Shown here: positions 1 to 5,578 of the stretch, piece after piece | Numbering within the stretch: position 1 is the stretch's first letter | Layout: each line of letters starts with the position of its first letter | Source of the DNA: Actinomycetes bacterium | GTDB taxonomy: Bacteria; Actinomycetota; Actinomycetes; Actinomycetales; Cellulomonadaceae | Reading direction: 5' to 3' | Assembly (NCBI GenBank): GCA_023438885.1 | Contig: JAEXPS010000026.1 | Location: 1-7,540, forward strand | Length of the DNA stretch: 7,540 bases | Program-made: the position numbers and the translations under genes | The notes under the pieces: generated by a model | Database searches by the model: none | Told to the model about the DNA's origin: nothing | Seen by the model: the letters and a program-made list of their open reading frames with translations, nothing else

Positions 1-150
1 CTGGGCGAGAGTCGCGACGCCGCCCGGGCGCGCGGCGCGGAGCGCGACCCCCGCACCTGGCTGACCCCGGCCGCGGTGCGCGCCGTCGCCGGGGCGCACA
101 CCACCGGCGAGGCGCTGGCTGCGCGGGGACTTGCCGACACCCCGCCCTGA
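1..150 (+). CDS. C-terminal end of an unrecognised protein (partial, 5' end outside window)
   Basis: Frame 1 is open from the left edge to a TGA at 148-150 and gives 49 residues, so only the tail of the gene is present. The tail is rich in Ala and Arg. It contains a short stretch reading TWLTPAAVRAVAG, which looks like the start of a helix, and it ends in LADTPP. There is no cysteine, membrane segment or motif that I can tie to a family. The reading frame is supported by strong G/C preference at third codon positions, and by the stop falling just before a short gap and another plus-strand gene. It could be the end of any cytosolic enzyme or a hypothetical protein. I assign no function. Confidence 0.6.
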   Translation: MGESRDAARARGAERDPRTWLTPAAVRAVAGAHTTGEALAARGLADTPP

Positions 151-152
151 TA

Positions 153-175
153 GGCGTCCGGCGTCGCCGGGCGTT
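153..175 (+). terminator. Weak hairpin between two plus-strand genes, possible terminator
   Basis: Bases 155-161 (CGTCCGG) can pair with 167-173 (CCGGGCG) around a 5-base loop, giving 7 pairs including one G-U. Two further G-U pairs extend the base of the stem. It lies 5 bases after the stop of the upstream partial gene. No T-tract follows, so it is not a classic intrinsic terminator, and stems of this size arise by chance in DNA this GC-rich. Confidence 0.25.
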
Positions 176-180
176 ACCGT
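175..180 (+). promoter_or_regulatory. Possible -10 element for a leaderless metallopeptidase transcript
   Basis: TACCGT fits the TANNNT -10 consensus of actinobacterial housekeeping promoters. It ends 6 bases before the GTG start at 187, which would place transcription initiation at or next to the start codon. No Shine-Dalgarno sequence precedes that GTG, as expected for a leaderless message. No good -35 box is seen at the right spacing. This is inferred from position and pattern only. Confidence 0.3.
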
Positions 181-186
181 GCGACC

Positions 187-1095
187 GTGACTTTCCAGGG
201 TGGGGACTTCGAGGGTGGCCGCGTCCAGCGCAGCCGTGGCGGCGGAGGCGGAGGCCGCGGCGTGGCGGTCGGCGGCGGTGTGGTCGGCCTGGTCGTCGTC
301 GCGCTGCTGGTGCTGCTCCAAGGCGGCGGCCTCGGCGACGTGGTCAACGCCATCGGGGGCGGCGGCGACAGCGCGAACCAGGTGCAGCCCGAGCAGCTCG
401 ACGACCTGGGCGAGTGCACGGTCGAGCAGGCGAACACCCAGCGCGACTGCCGCCTGTCGGCCACCGCCTACGCGCTCGACGCCTATTGGACGACGGAGCT
501 GGCGGCCTACGACGTCGAGCTGCCCGAGCCGGGCGTGACGTCCTTCGAGGGCTCCGTCGACACCGGCTGCGGTGCCGCGACCTCGGCCGTCGGCCCCTTC
601 TACTGCCCGCCCGACCAGCGGATCTACCTCGACCTCGGGTTCTACGACGAGCTCCAGTCGCAGTTCGGCGCCACCGACGGCCCCCTGGCCGAGGTCTACG
701 TGACGGCCCACGAGTACGGCCACCACGTGCAGAACATCACCGGCTACATGCAGCAGGCCGACCGCGGCGGCACCGGCGCGGAGGGTGGTTCGGTGCGGCT
801 CGAGCTGCAGGCCGACTGCTTCGCCGGCATGTTCATCGGCAACGCGGCCACCACCAAGCGACCCGGAACCGACACGACGTTCATGGCGCCGGTCACCGAG
901 CAGCAGCTGCAGAACGCGCTGGACGCCGCGGCCGGGGTCGGCGACGACCGCATCCAGCAGCAGGCGACCGGCTCGATCAACCCCGACACCTGGACCCATG
1001 GCTCGAGCGCGCAGCGCCAGCACTGGTTCACCGTCGGGTACGAGAAGAGGGACATCCAGGCCTGCGACACCTTCACGGCGACCGACCTGGGCTGA
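187..1095 (+). CDS. Membrane-anchored neutral zinc metallopeptidase, YpfJ family
   Basis: This 302-residue protein starts with GTG and belongs to the YpfJ/neutral zinc metallopeptidase family (E. coli YpfJ is of similar length). It has a short N-terminal tail with a glycine-rich run (residues 18-30), one hydrophobic segment at about 26-45, then a hydrophilic domain that is probably extracytoplasmic. The zinc-binding signature HEYGHH is at 175-180, with ligands H175 and H179 and catalytic E176. The conserved block ELQADC at 206-211 probably supplies the third ligand, E206. Other family blocks are the TGCG...FYCPPD region (C128 and C140, likely a disulfide), VGDDRIQ (251-257) and HGSSAQRQHWFTVGYE (271-286). 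Substrates are not established for the family. The gene faces the suf operon tail to tail, and I see no functional link to it. No ribosome binding site precedes the GTG, so the start rests on matching the family's N-terminus and on the possible leaderless promoter. Confidence 0.9.
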   Translation: MTFQGGDFEGGRVQRSRGGGGGGRGVAVGGGVVGLVVVALLVLLQGGGLGDVVNAIGGGGDSANQVQPEQLDDLGECTVEQANTQRDCRLSATAYALDAYWTTELAAYDVELPEPGVTSFEGSVDTGCGAATSAVGPFYCPPDQRIYLDLGFYDELQSQFGATDGPLAEVYVTAHEYGHHVQNITGYMQQADRGGTGAEGGSVRLELQADCFAGMFIGNAATTKRPGTDTTFMAPVTEQQLQNALDAAAGVGDDRIQQQATGSINPDTWTHGSSAQRQHWFTVGYEKRDIQACDTFTATDLG

Positions 1096-1110
1096 CCCGT
1101 CTCGCCCGCG

Positions 1111-1440
1111 TCAGATGTTGAAGCCGATGGCCCGCATCTGCTCGCGGCCCTCGGGCGTGATCTTCTCCGGCCCCCACGGTGGCATCCACACCCAGTTGAT
1201 GCGGAACGCGTCGACGATGCCCTCGAGAACCTGGGCGGACTGGTCCTCGATCATGTCCGTCAGCGGGCACGCCGCCGAGGTCAAGGTCATGTCGATCACG
1301 GCCGTGTTGTCCTGGTCGACGACGACGCCGTAGACGAGCCCGAGATCGACGACGTTGATGCCGAGCTCGGGGTCGACCACGTCGCGCATGGCCTCCTCGA
1401 CGTCGGCCGCCGTGGCGTGCTGGACGGGTTCGGTGCTCAC
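1111..1440 (-). CDS. sufT: SufT, MIP18/DUF59-family Fe-S assembly factor
   Basis: This is a 109-residue DUF59 (MIP18-like) protein of normal family length. It begins with a helix leading into DPELGINVVDLGLVYGV (23-39). The hallmark cysteine lies in TSAACPLTD (C58), followed by the actinobacterial tail INWVWMPPWGPEKIT and a GREQMRAIGF ending. The sequence closely resembles the mycobacterial protein at the same place in the suf operon, Rv1466. Members are needed for maturation of Fe-S proteins, probably in cluster transfer to clients rather than in building the cluster on SufBCD. It is the last gene of the operon. Its GTG start overlaps the sufU stop by 4 bases (GTGA), with a GGGAGG ribosome binding site 4 bases upstream. 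The frame stays open further upstream, inside sufU, but that part lacks family similarity and is a shadow of sufU. Confidence 0.93.
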   Translation of the reverse strand: MSTEPVQHATAADVEEAMRDVVDPELGINVVDLGLVYGVVVDQDNTAVIDMTLTSAACPLTDMIEDQSAQVLEGIVDAFRINWVWMPPWGPEKITPEGREQMRAIGFNI

Positions 1441-1946
1441 GATGCCTCCCGGGCGCCGGACAGGATCAGGGCGTCGGCCAGTGCGGCCCAGCCGAGGAGC
1501 GCGCACTTGATGCGCGCGGGGTACTTGGAGACGCCGGTGAACGCCATCGCGTCGCCGAGCGAGTCGGCGACGTCGTCGTCGGCCAGGCCGGCGCCGCGGC
1601 TGTTCATCAGGTCGTGGAACGAGGCGGAGAGCCGGTCCACCGTGGCCAGGTCCGCGCCGACGACGAGGTCGCGCAGCACCGAGGCCGAGGCCTGCGAGAT
1701 CGAGCAACCCTGGCCGTCCCAGCGCACGTCCTGGACCACGCTCACGCCGCCCGAACGCGCGACGTCCACCCGCAGGGTGATCTCGTCGCCGCAGGTGGGA
1801 TTGACCTGGTGCGAGATGCCGCAGCCGGGGTGCGGAGCGAGCGCGACCGCTGTGCCGCCGCCCTCGCCCTCCGGCAGGCCGCGGCCGTGCGGGAACTTCG
1901 AGTGATCCAGGATCACCTGCTGGTACAGCTGCTCCATCGAGCTCAC
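1437..1946 (-). CDS. sufU: SufU, zinc-dependent sulfur acceptor for SufS
   Basis: This is an IscU-like protein of 169 residues (166 if the ATG at 1937 is used). SufU accepts persulfide sulfur from SufS through a zinc site and passes it to SufBCD. It begins with MEQLYQQVILDHSKFPHGRG, typical of SufU. The three metal-ligand cysteines are in NPTCGDE (C52, with D54), GQGCSISQ (C81) and KCALLGW (C148). The spacing between the second and third is long, as in SufU and unlike IscU. About 13 extra residues compared with the Mycobacterium protein lie between GLPEG and HQVNP and include one more cysteine, C42. I chose the GTG at 1946 because it overlaps the sufS stop as GTGA and has a good ribosome binding site 7 bases upstream. 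The ATG three codons later has no such site. Confidence 0.93.
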   Translation of the reverse strand: MSSMEQLYQQVILDHSKFPHGRGLPEGEGGGTAVALAPHPGCGISHQVNPTCGDEITLRVDVARSGGVSVVQDVRWDGQGCSISQASASVLRDLVVGADLATVDRLSASFHDLMNSRGAGLADDDVADSLGDAMAFTGVSKYPARIKCALLGWAALADALILSGAREAS

Positions 1947-3256
1947 GCGCCGACTCCGTCCGTCACACCGAAGAACGCGCGGACCCCGGCGAGGGCTTCC
2001 CGGAAGGTCTCGACCTCGTCGTCCGTCGTGTAGACCCCGGCGCTGGCGCGCGTGGTGGCCGCGACACCGAACCGCCGGTGCACCGGCTGCGCGCAGTGAT
2101 GGCCGACGCGCACCGCCACGCCGGCGTCGTCGAGCACCTGGCCCACGTCGTGCGCGTGCACGCCGTCGACGACGAACGAGACCACGGCCAGCCGCTCGCG
2201 GTTCTCGGCCGGGCCGACGAGCCGCACGCCCGGCACCGAGGCCACCGCGTCGAGCAGCAGCCCGGCGACGTGACGCTCGTGCTCCGCCACGTTCGCCATG
2301 CCCAGCTCCGCCAGGTAGTCGGCGGCCACGCCGAGGGCGACGGCCTGCGCGACCATCTGCGTGCCCGCCTCGAAACGCGCGGGCGGGGGCAGGAAGGTCG
2401 TCTCGGTCATCGTGACGACCTCGACCATCGACCCGCCGAGAAGGAACGGCGGCAGCGCGTCGAGCAGCTCGCGCCGCCCGTAGAGCGCGCCGACGCCCGT
2501 GGGCCCGTACATCTTGTGCCCGGAGAACGCCGCGAAATCGACACCGAGCGCGTGGAAGTCCACGGGCAGGTGCGGCACCGCCTGGCAGGCGTCCAGCACG
2601 GTCAGCGCCCCGACGGCACGGGCGCGCTCGACGAACGGCCCCACCGGCGTGACGGCGCCCGTGACGTTGGAGACGTGGGTGAACGCGAGCACCTTGGTGC
2701 GGTCGGTCACCACCGTGTCGAGCTCGTCGAGCCGGATCCGCCCCTCGTCGTCCAGCCCGAGCCAGCGCAGCGTGGCACCCGTGCGGAATGCCAGCTCCTG
2801 CCACGGCACGAGGTTCGCGTGGTGCTCGGCCTGCGTGACGACGATCTCGTCGCCGGGGCCGAGTGCGAACCGGCGCGCCGCCGCCCCACCCCGACCCGCG
2901 CTGGCGTTGCCCATGGCATAGGCGACGAGGTTGAGCCCGGCGGTGGCGTTCGCCGTCCACACCAGCTCGTCGGTGCCCGCGCCGACGAAGGCGGCGACCT
3001 TCGCCCGCGCGTCCTCGTACGCCTCCGTCGCCTCCTCGGCGAGCTGGTGCGCCCCGCGGTGCACGGCGGCGTTGCGGTGCAGGTAGAAGTCCTGCTCGGC
3101 GTCGATCACCACCTCGGGCTTCTGCGCCGTGGCGCCGGAGTCGAGGTACACCAGCGGCCGCCCGTCGCGCAGCGTGCGCGCGAGCAGCGGGAAGTCAGCG
3201 CGGACGGCGGCCAGTTCGGCCCTCGTCAGCCCGGTGCCGGTGTCCACCGACGACAT
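1943..3256 (-). CDS. sufS: SufS cysteine desulfurase
   Basis: This 437-residue PLP enzyme is a group II (SufS/CsdA type) cysteine desulfurase. It converts cysteine to alanine and holds the released sulfur as a persulfide for SufU. The PLP lysine is K248 in SGHKMYGPTGVGALYG. H145 in AEHHAN stacks on the cofactor, and D222 and Q225 in LDACQ contact its ring. The active-site cysteine is C388 in RVGHHCAQP, and the substrate-binding arginine is R403 in TTRAS. All expected catalytic residues are present. The N-terminus shows the usual RADFPLLAR and LVYLDSGATAQKP blocks. It starts with ATG 13 bases after the sufC stop, and a GAGAGGA ribosome binding site overlaps that stop. Its own stop overlaps the sufU start by 4 bases, which fits the tight pairing of the desulfurase with its acceptor. 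Confidence 0.97.
   Translation of the reverse strand: MSSVDTGTGLTRAELAAVRADFPLLARTLRDGRPLVYLDSGATAQKPEVVIDAEQDFYLHRNAAVHRGAHQLAEEATEAYEDARAKVAAFVGAGTDELVWTANATAGLNLVAYAMGNASAGRGGAAARRFALGPGDEIVVTQAEHHANLVPWQELAFRTGATLRWLGLDDEGRIRLDELDTVVTDRTKVLAFTHVSNVTGAVTPVGPFVERARAVGALTVLDACQAVPHLPVDFHALGVDFAAFSGHKMYGPTGVGALYGRRELLDALPPFLLGGSMVEVVTMTETTFLPPPARFEAGTQMVAQAVALGVAADYLAELGMANVAEHERHVAGLLLDAVASVPGVRLVGPAENRERLAVVSFVVDGVHAHDVGQVLDDAGVAVRVGHHCAQPVHRRFGVAATTRASAGVYTTDDEVETFREALAGVRAFFGVTDGVGA
1954..1961 (-). promoter_or_regulatory. Ribosome binding site that fixes the sufU start
   Basis: On the minus strand these bases read GGACGGAG, 7 bases before the GTG at 1946. The site lies inside the last codons of sufS. 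It favours the GTG over the ATG at 1937, which is preceded only by GTGAGCTCG. Confidence 0.6.
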
Positions 3257-3269
3257 CGGTCCTGTCCTC

Positions 3270-4028
3270 TCAGACGCTCGTGGCCAGGAAGCGGTCGTAG
3301 CCCTCGTCCTCGAGCCGCTCGGCGAGCTCCGGCCCGCCCTCCTCGGCGACGCGGCCGTCGACGAAGACGTGGACGAAGTCCGGCGTGATGTACCGCAGGA
3401 TCCGGGTGTAGTGCGTGATGAGCAGCACGCCGACGTCGGTGGTGCTCCGCACGCGGTTGACGCCCTCGGAGACGATCCGCAGCGCGTCGACGTCGAGGCC
3501 GGAGTCGGTCTCGTCGAGCACGGCGAAGCGCGGCTTGAGCAGCTCCATCTGGAGGATCTCGTGGCGCTTCTTCTCCCCGCCGGAGAAGCCCTCGTTGACG
3601 CTGCGCTCGGAGAACGAGTCGTCCATGCGCAGGTCGTCCATCGCCTGGCGCATCTCCTTCACCCAGGCGCGCAGCGGCGGGGCCTCGCCCGCGATGGCCG
3701 TCTTGGCGGTGCGCAGGAAGTTCGACACGGAGACGCCGGGCACCTCGACCGGGTACTGCATCGCGAGGAACAGGCCGGCGCGGGCGCGCTCGTCGACGCT
3801 CATCGCCAGCACGTCGGCACCGTCGAGCGTCACCGAGCCGCCGGTGACCTGGTACTTCGGGTGCCCGGCGAGCGAGTACGCCAGCGTGGACTTGCCGGAC
3901 CCGTTGGGGCCCATGATCGCGTGGGTCTCGCCGGACGCGACGGTGAGGTCGACGCCGCGCAGGATGGGCTTGGGGCCCTCCTTCGTCTCGACGCTGACGT
4001 GCAGGTCGCGGATCTGCAGGGTGGACAT
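3270..4028 (-). CDS. sufC: SufC, ABC-type ATPase of the SufBCD scaffold
   Basis: This 252-residue cytosolic ABC ATPase has the normal length for SufC. The Walker A motif GPNGSGKST is at 40-48, the Q-loop glutamine is Q91 in AMQYPVEVPGV, the ABC signature FSGGEKKR is at 148-155, Walker B with the catalytic glutamate is LDETDSGLD (171-179, E173), and the H-loop histidine is H206 in LLITHYTRIL. GHPKYQVTGG and the SGGEKKRHEILQ variant are characteristic of SufC rather than of transport ATPases, and no permease gene is nearby. SufC binds SufB and SufD, and its ATP-driven dimerisation reshapes the SufB-SufD core during cluster assembly. It starts 9 bases after the Rieske gene stop behind a strong ribosome binding site. 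Confidence 0.97.
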   Translation of the reverse strand: MSTLQIRDLHVSVETKEGPKPILRGVDLTVASGETHAIMGPNGSGKSTLAYSLAGHPKYQVTGGSVTLDGADVLAMSVDERARAGLFLAMQYPVEVPGVSVSNFLRTAKTAIAGEAPPLRAWVKEMRQAMDDLRMDDSFSERSVNEGFSGGEKKRHEILQMELLKPRFAVLDETDSGLDVDALRIVSEGVNRVRSTTDVGVLLITHYTRILRYITPDFVHVFVDGRVAEEGGPELAERLEDEGYDRFLATSV

Positions 4029-4030
4029 GC

Positions 4031-4039
4031 TTCTCCTCT
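4031..4039 (-). promoter_or_regulatory. Strong ribosome binding site of sufC overlapping the Rieske gene stop codon
   Basis: The minus strand reads AGAGGAGAA here, and the TAG stop of the Rieske gene (4040-4038) is partly built into it. The GGAG core lies 4 bases before the sufC ATG. A ribosome ending translation of the Rieske gene would sit on this site, which suggests coupled translation of sufC. Confidence 0.65.
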
Positions 4040-4370
4040 AGCGGGGGGAGTCGATGTCGACGAGCACACGCTCGCCGTCGACGGTCACGGGGTAGACCGG
4101 CACGGGGTGGACGGCCGGAGGGGACAGGGGCTTGCCGGTGCGCAGGTCGAACCGCGAGCCGTGGAGCCAGCACTCGACGGTGCTGCCCTCGATCTCACCG
4201 TCCGAGAGGGACACCTGGCCGTGGGAGCAGATGTCGCTGATGGCGTGCAGCTCGCCGGCCTCGTCGCGGACCACCGCGACCTCGACCGGGCCGTCCGCAC
4301 CCTCGAGCTCGACCCGGAGCGCGCCGGCGACCGGCACGTCCGCGGCGTAGCACGCGAGCTGTGCGCTCAT
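4038..4370 (-). CDS. Rieske-type [2Fe-2S] ferredoxin encoded inside the suf operon
   Basis: This 110-residue stand-alone Rieske protein has both cluster-binding boxes: C48-S-H50 in DICSHGQVSL, and C67-x2-H70 in VECWLHGSRFDLRTG, separated by 16 residues. The two cysteines and two histidines would hold a [2Fe-2S] cluster. There is no signal peptide or membrane segment, so it is cytosolic and resembles the small ferredoxin subunits of non-heme iron oxygenases. No oxygenase gene is present in the window. Its ATG overlaps the sufD stop as ATGA, and sufC follows after 9 bases, so it is expressed with the scaffold genes. Small Rieske genes occur at this place in suf operons of other actinobacteria, but their job there is not settled. 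An electron supply for assembly, a cluster carrier, or a client protein made alongside its maturation system are all possible. Confidence 0.92.
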   Translation of the reverse strand: MSAQLACYAADVPVAGALRVELEGADGPVEVAVVRDEAGELHAISDICSHGQVSLSDGEIEGSTVECWLHGSRFDLRTGKPLSPPAVHPVPVYPVTVDGERVLVDIDSPR

Positions 4371-5578
4371 GCGGTCACCTGGGCGAACTCGGTCATCGAC
4401 GCGGCGAGCTCCGCCTCGATCGCCTCGAGCAGCCGGGCCTCGACCTCGGGGACGCCGATCTCACGCACCAGCTCCGCGAAGAAGCCGCGCACGACGAGGC
4501 GGCGCGCCTCGACCTCGGGGATGCCGCGCGAGCGCAGGTAGAACAGCTGCTCGTCGTCGAAGCGGCCGGTGGCCGACGCGTGGCCGGCACCCTCGATCAG
4601 GCCGGTCTCGATCTCGAGGTTCGGCACCGAGTCGGCGCGGGCGCCGTCGGTGAGCACCAGGTTGCGGTTCTGCTCGTAGGTGTCGGTGCCCTCGGCGATC
4701 GCGCGGATCAGCACGTCGCCCACCCAGACCGTGTGTGCGTCCTTGCCCTGCAGCGCGCCCTTGTACGTGACGCGGGAGCGGCAGCGCGGTGCGGCGTGGT
4801 CGACGAACAGCTGGTGCTCCAGGTGCTGCCCGGCGTCGGCGAAGTACAGGCCGAACAGGTCGACGCTGGCACCCTCGTCCGCGAACGCGGCGCTGGTGTT
4901 CAGGCGCACCACGTCGCCGCCGAGGCTGACGACGGAGCCCCGCAGGCGGGCGTCGCGGCCCAGGCGGGCGACGACCTCGCCCGTGTGCACGGTGCCGGCG
5001 TCCCAGAGCTGGAGCAGCACCAGGTTGAGACCCGCGTTGTCGCCCAGCGACACCGAGACGAGCTCGGAGTACGTGGCCAGGCCGTCGTGCTCGATGACGA
5101 CGACCGCCTCGGCGTTCTCGCCGACCTCGATGAGCACGTGGCCGCGCACGTCCTCGCCGCGCCCCACGAGCCGGATGGTCAGTGGCTTGTCGACCACCGT
5201 GTTCGGCGCGATCGTCACCGCCGTGGCGCCGCCCGCCTGCTTGATCGCCACGGCCGAGGCGCGGTCGCCCGGGGCGCGTACGGTGCGGCGCGCCGCCTCG
5301 TCGGGCGCCACCTGGGTCAGCGTGACGCCCTCCGGCAGGTCGGGGACCTCCCAGTCGAGACGCCCGTCCGTGGGCTCGTCGGCCAGCACGCGGGCCAGCT
5401 TGGCGACCGGCGTGAAGCGCCACTCCTCCTCGCGGCCCGTGGGCAGCGGGAAGTCCGTGACGTCGAACGACGTGCGCCGCGCCGCGCGCGAGCTCTCCGG
5501 CACCACGCCGACGCCGTGGCTGTGCGCCTGGTCGGCGGTCGCCCGGGAGTGGTCGGTGGACATGTCAGTCGTCGTCAC
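4367..5578 (-). CDS. sufD: SufD, scaffold partner of SufB
   Basis: This 403-residue protein is a SufB/SufD paralogue identified as SufD. It is shorter than SufB and has the N-terminal block FPLPTGREEEWRFTPVAKL (43-61), a repetitive beta-helix core, and a C-terminal helical part starting at FDDEQLFYLRSRGIPEVEAR (340-359). SufD pairs with SufB, and each binds a SufC. H333 in EGAGHASATG corresponds to E. coli SufD H360, the residue thought to take part in the nascent cluster site at the SufB-SufD interface. The nearby E. coli C358 is replaced here by A331. The only cysteine is C266. I chose the GTG at 5578 because it overlaps the sufB stop as GTGA and has a GGAAGGGG ribosome binding site 7 bases upstream. 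The alternative ATG at 5563 (398 residues) lacks one. Confidence 0.95.
   Translation of the reverse strand: MTTTDMSTDHSRATADQAHSHGVGVVPESSRAARRTSFDVTDFPLPTGREEEWRFTPVAKLARVLADEPTDGRLDWEVPDLPEGVTLTQVAPDEAARRTVRAPGDRASAVAIKQAGGATAVTIAPNTVVDKPLTIRLVGRGEDVRGHVLIEVGENAEAVVVIEHDGLATYSELVSVSLGDNAGLNLVLLQLWDAGTVHTGEVVARLGRDARLRGSVVSLGGDVVRLNTSAAFADEGASVDLFGLYFADAGQHLEHQLFVDHAAPRCRSRVTYKGALQGKDAHTVWVGDVLIRAIAEGTDTYEQNRNLVLTDGARADSVPNLEIETGLIEGAGHASATGRFDDEQLFYLRSRGIPEVEARRLVVRGFFAELVREIGVPEVEARLLEAIEAELAASMTEFAQVTA

Noticed and set aside
414..1333. Overlapping plus-strand frames at 414-1121 and 785-1333, the second running into sufT
   Set aside because: These are alternative-frame readings of the metallopeptidase gene and antisense sufT. 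They have low-complexity Arg/Pro/Ser-rich composition and no motifs, while the true frame contains the HEYGHH zinc site.
1437..2960. A single 507-residue minus-strand protein ending in SufU
   Set aside because: The first two thirds is an out-of-frame shadow of sufS with no family similarity. SufU itself begins at 1946 with its own ribosome binding site.
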